Below are positions 51,129 to 60,119 of a DNA stretch of 64,000 nt, in pieces. The translations under genes and the position numbers were made by a program. Numbering within the stretch: the first letter of the stretch is position 1; each line of letters begins with the position of its first letter. The stretch is taken from positions 307,720 through 371,719 of the forward strand of contig NZ_LMKC01000002.1 in NCBI RefSeq assembly GCF_001421355.1, read 5' to 3'. The notes below the pieces were generated by a model. That model was not told the origin of the DNA and made no database searches. It saw only the letters and a program-made list of their open reading frames with translations. The stretch is from Sphingomonas sp. Leaf9. GTDB taxonomy: Bacteria; Pseudomonadota; Alphaproteobacteria; Sphingomonadales; Sphingomonadaceae.

Positions 51129-51881
51129 ATGTTGCATCGGATGCGCGCGATCATCTTGACGCTGGCGGCGGGGGCGGGTGTCTCCGCCTGCGCCTATGGC
51201 GATTATGGCTATAGCGGGGTCAGTGTCGGCTATGCCTCGCCCGGCTATTATGGCGGCAGCTATGGCGGCTATTATGACGATTATGCCGGCGGGTTCGGCG
51301 ACCCTTATTGGGGGTGGTTCGGCGACTATTATTATCCGGGTTCCGGCTATTACGTCTATGACCGCTATCGCCGTCCGTTCCGCTGGAACGACCGCCAGCG
51401 TTATTACTGGGAGCAGCGGCGCGGCCAGTGGCGCGGCGGGCGGGGCGATGGACGGCCGCGCTGGGACGGCTGGGACCGGCCGGGTTGGAACGACCGGCGC
51501 CCCGGCTTCGACGGACGACCCGGTTTCGAGAATGTCCCGCGGGGCAGCACCCAGTCGCCGTTGCCGGGTCGTCCGGATGGGTGGCGCGGGAACCGGCGGC
51601 CGGGCTTCGACGACCGGCGCGGGTTCGAAAATGTGCCGCGCGGCGACTGGCGCGGACGCCCCGATGGCGCTCCGGACCGTCGTCCGGGCTTCGACGGGCG
51701 CCCCGGTTTCCGCAACGTGCCGCGTGGCGACAACCCATCGGTCAGGGCACCGCGGCCGGACGCGCCGTCCGCCGGAGCCGTACGCGGGTTCGACCGGCCC
51801 GAAGGCATTCGTCCCGGCGGCGGCCGATTCCGCGGACCCGAAGGGCGGGGACCGGATCGCCGCAGGCCCCGCGCGGAGTAA
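51129..51881 (+). CDS. Gly/Tyr- and Arg/Pro-rich lipoprotein with internal repeats
   Basis: 250 aa from the ATG at 51129 (GGGAG in front). Signal ends in the lipobox VSAC. The first half is Gly/Tyr-rich (YSGVSVGYASPGYYGGSYGG, then GDYYYPGSGYYVYDRYRRP), a pattern found in many small sphingomonad envelope proteins. The second half is Arg/Gly/Pro-rich and highly basic, with three copies of a 17-residue unit RRPGFDGRPGFENVPRG at 51495-51545, 51594-51644 and 51678-51728. Likely an outer-membrane-anchored, disordered surface or polyanion-binding protein; function unknown. Confidence 0.75.
   Translation: MLHRMRAIILTLAAGAGVSACAYGDYGYSGVSVGYASPGYYGGSYGGYYDDYAGGFGDPYWGWFGDYYYPGSGYYVYDRYRRPFRWNDRQRYYWEQRRGQWRGGRGDGRPRWDGWDRPGWNDRRPGFDGRPGFENVPRGSTQSPLPGRPDGWRGNRRPGFDDRRGFENVPRGDWRGRPDGAPDRRPGFDGRPGFRNVPRGDNPSVRAPRPDAPSAGAVRGFDRPEGIRPGGGRFRGPEGRGPDRRRPRAE
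51495..51728 (+). repeat. Three tandem-like 51-bp coding repeats
   Basis: Copies at 51495-51545, 51594-51644 and 51678-51728 encode RRPGFDGRPGFENVPRG, RRPGFDDRRGFENVPRG and RRPGFDGRPGFRNVPRG, separated by 48- and 33-nt spacers, all in frame. Protein identity is higher than needed for a random Arg/Gly-rich region, so duplication is likely. Confidence 0.85.
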
Positions 51882-51890
51882 CGCGTCCGT

Positions 51891-52349
51891 TCAGGCGGGC
51901 GGGGTGGCGGCGCGCGTAGCGATCAGGGCTTGCGAAATGAAGGTCATCACGACCTGATCGTCCTGATTGTACACCGTCACCCGGCTGGCGACGCTGCCCA
52001 TTTCGGGGCGGCTGGACGAGGGGCGTGTCGACAGGACTTCGGTTTCGCAGCGTAGCGTGTCGCCCGGAAAGACCGGGCGTCGCCAATGGAGTTCGTCGAT
52101 CCCCGCCGCGCCCAGGCTGGCGACGGGATCGACCTTCCACTGTTCGACCAGCATCGCCATCGTCATCGCGCAGCTGTGCCAGCCGCTGGCCGCCAGCCGC
52201 CCGAAATGGGTCTGGGCGGCGGCTTCGTCGGACAGGTGGAACGGCTGCGGATCATATTGCCGCGCGAAGTCGAGCACGGCGTCCCGCGTCACGGGATAGG
52301 AACCGAAGCGGGCGGTATCGCCGACGGCGATGTCTTCGAAATAGCGCAT
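51891..52349 (-). CDS. MaoC-like (R)-hydratase/dehydratase
   Basis: 152 aa from the ATG at 52349. Hot-dog fold protein. RYFEDIAVGDTARFGSYPVTRDAV leads, and the hydratase-2 signature is recognisable in FARQYDPQPFHLSDEAAAQTHFGRLAASGWH, with Asp and His as likely catalytic residues. HWRRPVFPGDTLRCETEVL is the usual second motif. Expected to act on (R)-3-hydroxyacyl or enoyl thioesters. Follows ychF on the same strand by 57 nt. Confidence 0.88.
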   Translation of the reverse strand: MRYFEDIAVGDTARFGSYPVTRDAVLDFARQYDPQPFHLSDEAAAQTHFGRLAASGWHSCAMTMAMLVEQWKVDPVASLGAAGIDELHWRRPVFPGDTLRCETEVLSTRPSSSRPEMGSVASRVTVYNQDDQVVMTFISQALIATRAATPPA

Positions 52350-52406
52350 GCGGCCAGTTTCAACCCGAAACTGGCCGGCGGCAAGTGGCAACGTGTCGCG
52401 AATGGA

Positions 52407-53507
52407 TCAGACGTTGAAGCGGAACAGCATCACGTCGCCGTCCTGCACGACATATTCCTTGCCTTCCGCGCGCAGCTTGCCCGCGTCGCGCGCGCCGCTT
52501 TCGCCCTTGCAGGCGACGTAATCGGCAAAGGCGATGGTTTCGGCCCGGATGAAGCCGCGTTCGAAATCGCTGTGGATTTCGCCAGCCGCCTGCGGTGCCT
52601 TCGCCCCGACCGACACGGTCCAGGCGCGCGCCTCCTTCGGCCCGACGGTGAAGAAGGTGAGCAGCCGGAGCAGCGAATAGCCGGCGCGGATCACGCGGGC
52701 GAGGCCGGTTTCCTTCAGGCCCAGGTCGGACAGGAATTCGGCCCGGTCGGCCGGGTCCATCGTGGCGATTTCCGCCTCGATCGCGGCCGATACGACGACC
52801 GCCTGCGCGCCCTCTGCCTTCGCCTTGGCAAAAACCTTGGCCGACAGCTCGTTGCCTTCCGCCGCATCCTCTTCGTTGACGTTGCAGACATAGAGGACCG
52901 GCTTGGCGGTCAGCAGCTGGGCCTGCGCGAAATGGCGCTCCTCTTCCTCGTCCTTGATCTCGGTCAGGCGGGCAGGCTTGCCTTCGCGCAGCAGGTCGAG
53001 CGCGCGGCTGAGCACGACGGCGGCGATCTTGGCCTCCTTGTCGCCCTGCTGACCCTTCTTCGCCAAGTTGGGCACCCGCTTTTCGAGCGATTCGAGGTCG
53101 GACAGCATCAGCTCGGTCTCGACCGTATCGGCATCGGCGATCGGATCGACGCGGTCGTCGACATGCTGGATGTCGTCATTCTCGAAACAGCGCAGGACAT
53201 GGACGATCGCGTCCACCTCGCGGATATTGCCGAGGAACTGGTTGCCGAGGCCCTCGCCCTTCGACGCGCCGCGCACCAGGCCGGCGATGTCGACGAAGGC
53301 CAGCTGCGTCTCGATCTTCTTGGCCGAACTGGCGATCTCGGCCAGCGAATCCAGCCGGGGGTCGGGCACGGCGACGTTACCGACGTTCGGCTCGATCGTG
53401 CAGAAGGGATAATTGGCCGCCTGTGCCGCCTGAGTCTGCGTCAGCGCGTTGAACAGGGTGGACTTGCCGACATTCGGCAGCCCGACGATACCGCAGCGAA
53501 AACCCAC
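52407..53507 (-). CDS. ychF: YchF/OLA1 GTPase-ATPase
   Basis: 366 aa from GTG 53507, which gives the standard beginning [22 protein letters not shown]; a TTG at 53516 is an alternative. P-loop GLPNVGKST, then [28 protein letters not shown] (switch II/G3 region), CNVNEED in place of NKxD (why these proteins prefer ATP) and a C-terminal TGS domain ([29 protein letters not shown]). Ribosome-associated stress-response regulator. In many alphaproteobacteria it is next to pth and rplY; here about 5 kb of accessory genes lie between them. Confidence 0.96.
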   Translation of the reverse strand: MGFRCGIVGLPNVGKSTLFNALTQTQAAQAANYPFCTIEPNVGNVAVPDPRLDSLAEIASSAKKIETQLAFVDIAGLVRGASKGEGLGNQFLGNIREVDAIVHVLRCFENDDIQHVDDRVDPIADADTVETELMLSDLESLEKRVPNLAKKGQQGDKEAKIAAVVLSRALDLLREGKPARLTEIKDEEEERHFAQAQLLTAKPVLYVCNVNEEDAAEGNELSAKVFAKAKAEGAQAVVVSAAIEAEIATMDPADRAEFLSDLGLKETGLARVIRAGYSLLRLLTFFTVGPKEARAWTVSVGAKAPQAAGEIHSDFERGFIRAETIAFADYVACKGESGARDAGKLRAEGKEYVVQDGDVMLFRFNV

Positions 53508-53566
53508 TTGGCGCAATCCCGGTGATGATGGAAAGCCTGCCCCTTAGCGCCTGGCGCGCCGGTTTG

Positions 53567-54151
53567 CTACCAGCGATAGTTGAAGCTGACGCTGATCCGT
53601 TCGCCCTTGCCGGCATGGGGCATGACTTCGTGCCGCAGCCAGCTTTCCCACAGCAGCAGTGTGCCCGGCTGTGGCGCGACCGTTTCAAAGGTGCCGAGGC
53701 GGGTGGGGGCGGCCATCAACATGGGGAGGCGCGGGTCCTCGAACCGGATGCCGCCGGCCCCCTCCGGCACCGCGACATAGACGGTGCCCGACACCACGCT
53801 GTGCGGATGCAGGTGCCCCGAATGCCCGCCGCCGGGCTTCAGCAGGTTCACCCACAGGCTGTCGAGCTTCAGCTTGCGTCCCGCCAGGTCCATGCCGCAC
53901 GCGGCGGCAAACTTCGCAACATGGCGGTCGAGCACGCGCTTCAGGTCGGCGAAGACCGGATCGCGTAAGGGAAGGTCGTTCAGGGACGCATAGGAGGTAT
54001 AGCCGCGATAGCCATGCTCCTTCGACCAGCGGCGTCCGGCCATGTCCTCCTCCGCCAGCGCGCGCACCGACGCGTCGAGGTCATCGACCAGCGCGGCATC
54101 GGCGAGGTCGGCTTCGTAGAGATGGGTCGGGAAGAGGGTGCGGACGGTCAT
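53567..54151 (-). CDS. Putative 2-oxoglutarate/Fe(II)-dependent oxygenase-like protein
   Basis: 194 aa. A double-stranded beta-helix appears to be present: LWVNLLKPGGGHSGHLHPHSVVSGTVYVA holds an HxHP-type His pair, GTLLLWESWLRHEVMPH holds a later His, and ERISVSFNYRW closes the fold. This matches a family of proteins annotated TIGR02466-like (2OG-Fe(II) oxygenase superfamily). The metal triad is probable but not exactly assigned. Substrate unknown. Divergent from the small membrane protein. Confidence 0.7.
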   Translation of the reverse strand: MTVRTLFPTHLYEADLADAALVDDLDASVRALAEEDMAGRRWSKEHGYRGYTSYASLNDLPLRDPVFADLKRVLDRHVAKFAAACGMDLAGRKLKLDSLWVNLLKPGGGHSGHLHPHSVVSGTVYVAVPEGAGGIRFEDPRLPMLMAAPTRLGTFETVAPQPGTLLLWESWLRHEVMPHAGKGERISVSFNYRW

Positions 54152-54225
54152 GCGTGCGGCTTGGCCGATCCGGCGCGCTTTGGGAAGGGGTGGCGATCAG
54201 TAGCCATTCCCGCCATGCTGCCCCG

Positions 54226-54513
54226 ATGAAATGGTCCGAGCGCCTGATGGAGAAAGTCCGCAACAGACCGCCGCCTGATGCCGGGCCGACGTTACGATCC
54301 GATGCGGATTTGCATCGATTCCGGTTCGAAATGCGGCTGCTACTGCCGGTTTTGCCATGCCTGCTCGGCTTGTGGTTTGAATGTGACGGCCGATGGGTGG
54401 CGCTGCCGCTGTTCCTGATGCCGCTTGCCACACTCGTCCTGCTGCATCGATTCAGCCTGCGGTGGTATCGGCGCAAAGGCCGCCGGGACGCCGGATTTCT
54501 CGACTGGCCTTAG
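54226..54513 (+). CDS. Small hypothetical membrane protein
   Basis: 95 aa from the ATG at 54226. A basic N-terminus (MKWSERLMEKVRNRPPP) is followed by two probable membrane helices (FEMRLLLPVLPCLLGLWF and VALPLFLMPLATLVLLHRF) and a basic tail. No family recognised. The reading frame is compact and the hydrophobic pattern is protein-like, but no strong ribosome site is present. Converges with the esterase gene, overlapping by 4 bp. Confidence 0.5.
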   Translation: MKWSERLMEKVRNRPPPDAGPTLRSDADLHRFRFEMRLLLPVLPCLLGLWFECDGRWVALPLFLMPLATLVLLHRFSLRWYRRKGRRDAGFLDWP

Positions 54514-55415
54514 CGGCGGTGCTTGGCGAGGAATGCCCAGAGCGCATCATTGTCGACAACCCAGCTGTGCCCGCCGCCGACCGTGATCCGCCCGGCCACG
54601 TCGGCACCATCGCGGCAGCCGGTATAGCGTTCCTCATAGACGTTCGGTGCGACCCAGCGGGTGGTGGGCGCGGCGGTGCAGCCGTTGAGCGCGGCCCAGC
54701 GGATTTCCGCGGCGTGCATGGTGTAGGACCAGTATTTCGCGCCGCCGCCCTGGATCGGGTTGGTGGTGTCGGCGTCGCCGGCAAAGGCGATCACCGGCAG
54801 CGGCCGCGACGGGCGGCAGGTTGCCGGGTCGGGTCGGGCGGGGTCGCTGGCCAGCGGGTTGCCCGCGCGCAGGCCGACGACGGGCGCGATCGCGGCGAAG
54901 CGGTCGGCGGCGACGCAGCCGAGCCACGAGGTCATCCGGCCGCCGCCCGACAGGCCGGTGGCATAGACCCGCGCCGGATCGATACAGCCCTGTACGGCAA
55001 GCTGGTCGATCAGGGTGCCGATAAAGGCCACGTCGTTCGGCGCGTCGGGGCCAGGGATCGTGCCGGCGACGGTGGGCACGCCGGGGATGTTCCACACAAA
55101 GCCCTTGTCATGGGCGATGCCGGCATCGGGCGCGGCGACGATGAAGCCGTGCCGATCCGCCGCCTCGGCCAGCTTCGAGTCGCGCAGCATCGCCGCGCCG
55201 GTGCCACCGCTGCCGTGGAGCAGGATCACCAGCGGCGCAGGACGCGTCGGGTCGAAGCCCGGTGGGAGGTGCAGCAACACCGAACGCCGCCCGTCGTCGA
55301 TCGCAATCGTCTGTGCCGTGCCCGATGGACTGGCGGTGCAGCGGGCGGCGGCATGCGCCGTCGCGCCCAGCATCGGGAGGATCAGGCAGGCGAGCGATGC
55401 GAGGAACCGGGACAT
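54510..55415 (-). CDS. Secreted PHB-depolymerase/feruloyl-esterase-family hydrolase
   Basis: 301 aa. Signal peptide MSRFLASLACLILPMLGATAHAA. Alpha/beta hydrolase of the LpqC/ferulic-acid-esterase branch: oxyanion HGSGGTG (67-73), nucleophile elbow GLSGGGR (Ser156), acid in FAGDADTTNP (Asp214 or Asp216), and His283 in GGGHSW. Four or more Cys suggest disulfides in the periplasm. Likely hydrolyses short polyester or aromatic sugar esters of plant cell walls; substrate not decidable. Sits between the diguanylate cyclase and the small membrane protein. Confidence 0.85.
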   Translation of the reverse strand: MSRFLASLACLILPMLGATAHAAARCTASPSGTAQTIAIDDGRRSVLLHLPPGFDPTRPAPLVILLHGSGGTGAAMLRDSKLAEAADRHGFIVAAPDAGIAHDKGFVWNIPGVPTVAGTIPGPDAPNDVAFIGTLIDQLAVQGCIDPARVYATGLSGGGRMTSWLGCVAADRFAAIAPVVGLRAGNPLASDPARPDPATCRPSRPLPVIAFAGDADTTNPIQGGGAKYWSYTMHAAEIRWAALNGCTAAPTTRWVAPNVYEERYTGCRDGADVAGRITVGGGHSWVVDNDALWAFLAKHRR

Positions 55416-55482
55416 GGCCGGGGGTGTACCGGTGGGTCGGGGCGGCAGGCAAGGGCGGTAGTAGCTCGTCCCCGCCCACCGG

Positions 55483-57294
55483 TCAGGCGGCGAGGCGCAG
55501 CGTGTTGCGGCCCGCATGCTTGGCGACGTACAGCGCCTGATCGGCGCGGCGCAGCAGCGATTCGCGCGTTTCGCCGGGCAGGCGTTCGGCGACGCCGATG
55601 CTGACCGTCACTTGCGGATGCTGGCCTGTCGCCTCGATCGCGCCGCGAACCCGTTCGGCGACCCGCAACGCGGTATCGGCGGCGGCATCGGGCAGCACGA
55701 GCACGAATTCCTCGCCGCCGAAGCGCCCGATCACGTCGGTCTTGCGCAGTTCGGCGGCGGCGGCATGCGCCACCCGCTGCAGCACCTGATCGCCGACCGC
55801 GTGGCCGTGCCGGTCGTTGACCTGTTTGAAATGATCGATGTCGAAGATTGCGATCGATACCGGGGCATCGTGGGCGTCCGCCGTCGACACCGCTTGTTCC
55901 AGCGCGGCCATCGTCCGGCGGCGATTGGCGATGCCGGTCAGCTGGTCGGTTTCGGCCATGATCGTGGCAAGGCGGGCGGCTTCCTCCGCGTGCTTTCGCG
56001 CGTTGTCGAGCAGCGTTTCGTGGGCAACCTGCACCGTCACGTCCTGGATGATCCCGAACAGGCAGAGCGATCCGTCATCGTTCACCCGGTCGATTTCCCC
56101 GCGGGAAAAGACGTGGCGGACCTCGCCATCGGGCCGGATGATCCGTGCGCGGAATTCGAAGCTGGAGCGATCCGCGATCGCCTGTCCGATATGCCCGGTC
56201 ACCATCGCCCGGTCGTCGGGATGATAGGCTTCCAGCGCGGAGGCAAAGGTCGGCGGCACCGCGGCGGGAACGCCGTGGATGCGGAACACCTCCTGCGACC
56301 ATGTGACACGCTCCCGGCCGGTGTCGAGCCGCCAGTGGCCGACCTCCGCCGCGCTTTCGGCCAGTTCGAGCAGGCGCATCTTTTCGGCGAGCCGCGCCAG
56401 CAACCGGTCGCGCGCAGCCAGCAGCGTGGCGATCGGCAGCGACGCGGCAAAGGTCGTCAGCAGATAGCATTGCAGCAACAGGCTGCGTTCCAGCGGCCCG
56501 ATATCGTCCTGCGCGATCGGCCCGGTGCCGGTCGCCATGGCGATGGTCGAGATGATGGCGACGATCAGCACCCCGCCGGCCGCACCGACCGGGCCGATCC
56601 AGAACACCGCCAGCAGCACCGCCAGCATCGGTGCGAACAGCGGCGGATAGGATGACTGGGTAAAGGTCGCCGCCGACACGGCCGCGATCGCTGCGAACAC
56701 CATCAGCGTCTTCGGCAGCGACCGGGGCACCGCCCAGGCGCGGGGGCGGTGCAGCGCCTGGCCAAAGATCAGGATGACCGGCGCGACGATGTAGATGCCC
56801 AGCAGGTCGGTCGAGCACCACGACAGCCAGAACATGGCCAGCCGGTCCAGCGGGGCGCTGAGCGTCGTCGTGGCGACCGTCGCGCTGAACATCGTGCCGG
56901 CGATCGTGGCCCCGCCGAAACGCAGCAGGTCACGCTGGTCGAGGAACGAAGCGCCGGGCCGGTCGCGGCGTCGCAACAGCCATGTCGCCAGCGTCGATTC
57001 CCCGATATTGCCGATGGCGAAGACCAGCGCGGTGAGCGGCGAGGCCCCGACGACCAGATTGGCGGCGACCGCGCCGATCGCGGCGGCGGCGACATGCCAC
57101 GCAATCCGGTGGCGCGGCGCCAGCAGCAGGACCGCGAGCAGAATCCCGCTGGGCGGCCACAAGGTCGCGATGCCATCCTGGCCGAGCGTCAGCGTGAGCG
57201 ACGTTACGGCCGCAAGGAAATAGATGGACCCCGTGATCGTGGAACAGGCCGCGGAACGCACCCACTGCGCCGGGAATTTTGCGGATCGAACCAT
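55483..57294 (-). CDS. Membrane diguanylate cyclase (MASE1-PAS-GGDEF)
   Basis: 603 aa from the ATG at 57294 (AAGGTG in front; ATG at 57318 would add 8 residues). About eight membrane helices form a MASE1-like sensor (LWPPSGILLAVLLLAPR), then a PAS domain (VTWSQEVFRIHGVP, FEFRARIIRPDGEVRHVFS) and a GGDEF domain: GGEEF at 526-530 is catalytic, and RKTD (517-520), nine residues before, is an intact inhibitory site. Makes c-di-GMP, with product feedback, in response to an unknown signal. Confidence 0.93.
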   Translation of the reverse strand: MVRSAKFPAQWVRSAACSTITGSIYFLAAVTSLTLTLGQDGIATLWPPSGILLAVLLLAPRHRIAWHVAAAAIGAVAANLVVGASPLTALVFAIGNIGESTLATWLLRRRDRPGASFLDQRDLLRFGGATIAGTMFSATVATTTLSAPLDRLAMFWLSWCSTDLLGIYIVAPVILIFGQALHRPRAWAVPRSLPKTLMVFAAIAAVSAATFTQSSYPPLFAPMLAVLLAVFWIGPVGAAGGVLIVAIISTIAMATGTGPIAQDDIGPLERSLLLQCYLLTTFAASLPIATLLAARDRLLARLAEKMRLLELAESAAEVGHWRLDTGRERVTWSQEVFRIHGVPAAVPPTFASALEAYHPDDRAMVTGHIGQAIADRSSFEFRARIIRPDGEVRHVFSRGEIDRVNDDGSLCLFGIIQDVTVQVAHETLLDNARKHAEEAARLATIMAETDQLTGIANRRRTMAALEQAVSTADAHDAPVSIAIFDIDHFKQVNDRHGHAVGDQVLQRVAHAAAAELRKTDVIGRFGGEEFVLVLPDAAADTALRVAERVRGAIEATGQHPQVTVSIGVAERLPGETRESLLRRADQALYVAKHAGRNTLRLAA

Positions 57295-57400
57295 CGCAAC
57301 ACCTTGATCCGCAATCATTAAGGCTTCTTTACCTTTGATTGTCCGCCGGGCTCCATTCGTCCCGTCGGCGCGATGGTTTCTGCGCGCTGTTCGAGGATTT

Positions 57401-58264
57401 TTACCTTAGCGGCAGGAACAGGTCGGTGATCGCGTCGCGTTCCGCCACCTCCGGAAAGAACCGAACCCGCTGACAGAAGAGTGGGAAGTCGCGCGGCTCT
57501 TCCCCGCTGTCGGGCAGCCAGTCGCGATAGAGGTGGAGCGCCGGCGCTTCGAGATCGTCGGCGCGCCCGATCACCCGCACCACCGCGCAGCGACCGCCGG
57601 GAATGACGCCGATCGTCATGCCGTCCGCGAGCGGAACGTCGCGATCGGTGGCGACGCACAGGTCGATGCGAGCCGGGCTGGCGGCGATGGCGTGCGGATC
57701 GCTGTGAAACAGGTTGAAGGTCGCCGCGTCCGTCGGGGACAGCCGGTTGGCGCGCCGCCACGCGATGAAGCGGCGGATGGTGTCGCCGATGCTGTCCATG
57801 TCGCCGACATGGGGCAGGATCGCGACGCGGGTGTCGGGCACGTGGCGGATGGTGACGTCGTAGGTCGGCATCGATCGGTTCCTCGCATGATCCAGCGGCA
57901 GGAGCGCCGCACGCCACGGTGCCCAGTCGGGCGCGGAACGGAAGGATGACGGCGATTGCCCGAACTGCCGGCGAAAGGCGCGGGCAAAGGCGTCGGGTGC
58001 GTCATACCCGGCATCCAGTGCGACATCGGTCACGCGCTGCCCGTGAAAGGCAAGGCGGTGCGATGCGCGCTGCAACCGGGCAAGCTGGACATAGCGTTGG
58101 ACGGTCAGACCGAAGGTCGCGACGAACTGGCGATGGAAATGATATTTGGAAAAGGCCGCGACCGCGCTGATGCTGGCGAGGTCGAGTTCGTCGCCCAGAT
58201 GCCGGTCGATATGGTCAAGCGCGCGCTGCATCCGGTCGTGATAGGGTGTGCGGCTCGCCGTCAT
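57401..58264 (-). CDS. AraC-family regulator with GyrI-like effector domain
   Basis: 287 aa from the ATG at 58264 (AAGGAACGG in front). Two AraC-type helix-turn-helices span about 10-110 (HLGDELDLASISAVAAFSKYHFHRQF, LDAGYDAPDAFARAFRRQFGQSPS). The C-terminal half is a GyrI/SbmC-like small-molecule binding domain (TIRHVPDTRVAILPHVGDMDSIG, YRDWLPDSGEEPRDFPLF). This fusion, as in Rob- and BmrR-like regulators, often responds to drugs or other organic cations. Target genes are not evident; it may be autoregulatory. Confidence 0.88.
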   Translation of the reverse strand: MTASRTPYHDRMQRALDHIDRHLGDELDLASISAVAAFSKYHFHRQFVATFGLTVQRYVQLARLQRASHRLAFHGQRVTDVALDAGYDAPDAFARAFRRQFGQSPSSFRSAPDWAPWRAALLPLDHARNRSMPTYDVTIRHVPDTRVAILPHVGDMDSIGDTIRRFIAWRRANRLSPTDAATFNLFHSDPHAIAASPARIDLCVATDRDVPLADGMTIGVIPGGRCAVVRVIGRADDLEAPALHLYRDWLPDSGEEPRDFPLFCQRVRFFPEVAERDAITDLFLPLR

Positions 58265-58356
58265 GTCCGTTCCTTGTGTGGCACGGGTGGTATGCGCACG
58301 GGAAGGGGCGGGGCGCTCGACCGATCTTGCGGAAGTCGGGGGCACTCTACGGGGCT

Positions 58357-58923
58357 TCACCCCATCCGCCGCGCGACCTCGTTCATGAAGCGCACGTCGT
58401 CGTTCGCCGCCAGCCACGGCGCTTCGGCGGCAACCGCGCCCAGCAGGTCGGTCAGGTCGTCCAGCTCGGCCTTGGCGAAATTGCCCAGCACATAGGGCGT
58501 CACCCGGTCCTTATGCCCCGGATGGCCGATGCCCAGCCGGATGCGGCGAAAGTCGGGGCCGATATGCGCATCGGTCGAGCGCAGGCCGTTATGCCCGGCA
58601 TGGCCGCCGCCGACCTTCACCTTCAGCTTGAACGGCGCAAGATCGAGTTCGTCGTGGAACATGGTCACGTCGGCGGGGGCGAGCTTGTAGAAGCGCATCG
58701 CCTCACCCACCGATCGACCGCTTTCGTTCATATAGGTGCCGGGTTTGAGCAGCAGCACCTTCTGCGTGCCCACGCGCCCTTCCTGTACCCAGCCCTGGAA
58801 CGCGCGCTTCGGGGCGGCAAAGCCATGGACCTCGGCGATCGCATCGACGGCCATGAAGCCGATATTGTGGCGATGCATCGCATATTGCGGGCCGGGATTT
58901 CCCAGGCCGGTCCAGAGCTGCAT
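58357..58923 (-). CDS. pth: Peptidyl-tRNA hydrolase
   Basis: 188 aa from the ATG at 58923 (AAAGGA in front). Recycles peptidyl-tRNA from stalled ribosomes. MQLWTGLGNPGPQYAMHRHNIGFMAVD contains the substrate Asn and catalytic His; LLLKPGTYMNESGRSVGEA, HDELDLAPFKLKVKVGGGHAGHNGLRS and RRIRLGIGHPG are the remaining family blocks. Full length. Between the AraC gene and a repeat-containing gap before rplY. Confidence 0.96.
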   Translation of the reverse strand: MQLWTGLGNPGPQYAMHRHNIGFMAVDAIAEVHGFAAPKRAFQGWVQEGRVGTQKVLLLKPGTYMNESGRSVGEAMRFYKLAPADVTMFHDELDLAPFKLKVKVGGGHAGHNGLRSTDAHIGPDFRRIRLGIGHPGHKDRVTPYVLGNFAKAELDDLTDLLGAVAAEAPWLAANDDVRFMNEVARRMG

Positions 58924-59020
58924 TGGCGGGTCCTTTGGGGTGGCTGACGTGGGGCTGTAGCTGGTGCGGGCGGGTTGGTCACGCGCCGGGTTCGGGGTGC
59001 GCCGGATCGTCAAGCGCTTC

Positions 59021-59103
59021 GTCACCCCGGACTTGATCCGGGGTCCCGCTTTCTTGCCGGGCGTCGCAGAAGAAGCGGGCCCCCGGGTTAAGCCCGGGGT
59101 GAC
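59021..59103. repeat. GTCACCCC/GGGGTGAC composite palindromic element
   Basis: GTCACCCC (59021-59028) and GGGGTGAC (59096-59103) are the outer arms; inside are a hairpin around 59025-59043 (CCCCGGA/TCCGGGG) and a second in the CCCGCTT...AAGCGGG region. The 29-bp element at 31712-31740 matches its ends and centre, showing a dispersed family. Confidence 0.8.
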
Positions 59104-59247
59104 GACAGGAGGCGTTCGTCGTTCCAGCGGAGGCCGGAATCCTTTGTGTCGGATCGTCGCAATGGAGCCGCGGGCTGGCCGTGTCCGTGAATCCCGGCCT
59201 ATGCCACGATGACGGTGGTGCGCCGGAACAACGTGCCCCCGAAACGC

Positions 59248-59283
59248 AAAGGGGAGCGGGACGGCATCGCCATCCCGCTCCCC
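59248..59283 (-). terminator. Terminator downstream of rplY
   Basis: A 15-bp stem with one mismatch (59251-59265 with 59269-59283) and 3-nt loop, followed on the minus strand by TTTGCGTTTC. It lies 26 nt past the rplY stop, so pth probably relies on its own promoter or readthrough. Confidence 0.65.
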
Positions 59284-59308
59284 CTCAGGCAGCACAAGGC
59301 GGGGCGGA

Positions 59309-59998
59309 TCAGCCCTCGGCCTTGTCCTCGCCTTCGGCTTCTTCCTCGGCGGCGGCTTCGGCTTCCGCCTCGGCAGCCTGCGCCTCCGCGACTTCGGCGT
59401 CGAGCGCTTCGTCTTCCGCGGTCAGCACGGTCGGCTGGGTGATCGTCGCGACGGTGACGGTTTCCGCATCGGCGGCCGTTTCGGCGCCGTTCGGCAGCTT
59501 GACGTCCGACAGGTGGATCGAGTCACCGACTTCGCGGCCGGTCAGGTCGACGACGATCTCGGTCGGGATGTTCGACGCTTCGACGGTCAGTTCGATCTCA
59601 TGCGCCACGACGTTCAGCACGCCGCCGTCCCGCTTGATGCCGGGGGCGTCGTCTTCGTTGACGAACGACACCGGCACGGCGACGGTCACGGTCGCGTTCT
59701 TGGCGATGCGCAGGAAGTCGACATGGATCGGCTGGTCGGTTACGACGTCGAACGCCACGTCCTTGGCCAGCGTGCGGACCTTCTTGCCGCCGACGTCGAC
59801 CATGATGACCGAATTCATGAAGTGGCCGGTCATCAGCGCCTTCATGAGTTCGCGGGCGTTCAGGTGAATGCCCTCCGGGTCCTGCTTGTTGCCATAGATC
59901 ACGGCGGGGACGCGGCCATCGCGACGCAGGGCACGGGAGGCTCCCTTGCCTGCCCGATCGCGCGTCTCGGCCGACAGATTCAGCGTGTCGCTCATCAT
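59309..59998 (-). CDS. rplY: 50S ribosomal protein L25/general stress protein Ctc
   Basis: 229 aa, the long (Ctc-like) form. N-domain binding 5S r[31 protein letters not shown]; the TL5-type C-domain follows ([58 protein letters not shown]). The tail from about 185 is a long acidic, Ala/Glu-rich and probably disordered segment ([20 protein letters not shown]), common in alphaproteobacterial L25. AAGGA lies before two consecutive ATG codons (59998, 59995). Followed by a terminator. Confidence 0.95.
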   Translation of the reverse strand: MMSDTLNLSAETRDRAGKGASRALRRDGRVPAVIYGNKQDPEGIHLNARELMKALMTGHFMNSVIMVDVGGKKVRTLAKDVAFDVVTDQPIHVDFLRIAKNATVTVAVPVSFVNEDDAPGIKRDGGVLNVVAHEIELTVEASNIPTEIVVDLTGREVGDSIHLSDVKLPNGAETAADAETVTVATITQPTVLTAEDEALDAEVAEAQAAEAEAEAAAEEEAEGEDKAEG

Positions 59999-60109
59999 GT
60001 CTTCCTTGAATGCTTGGTGTATCAGTCTTGCGCGGCCGGGCCTCCAGGGATGACCCCGGCACGAACAAGCGCGGGCGCATAGGGTAGTTCGTAGCGAAAG
60101 GCAAGGTTT

Positions 60110-60119
60110 GGGGGGGGGG
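60110..60119. repeat. Homopolymer of ten G
   Basis: Ten consecutive G on the plus strand directly abut the stop codon of the TraB/GumN gene (TAG at 60120-60122 on the minus strand), lying just downstream of it. A slip-prone tract; because it is outside the reading frame, length changes would not shift the protein. Confidence 0.9.

Larger units (their letters stand above)
58924..59308. other. Non-coding gap with repeat and terminator between pth and rplY
   Basis: 385 bp without a supported gene. It contains a dispersed palindromic element (59021-59103) and the rplY terminator (59251-59283). Open frames here are short and made of repeat sequence. Confidence 0.7.

Noticed and set aside
60110..60119. 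Phase-variation tract (ten G)
   Set aside because: It lies just outside the TraB/GumN stop codon, so slippage would not alter the protein; kept only as a repeat feature.
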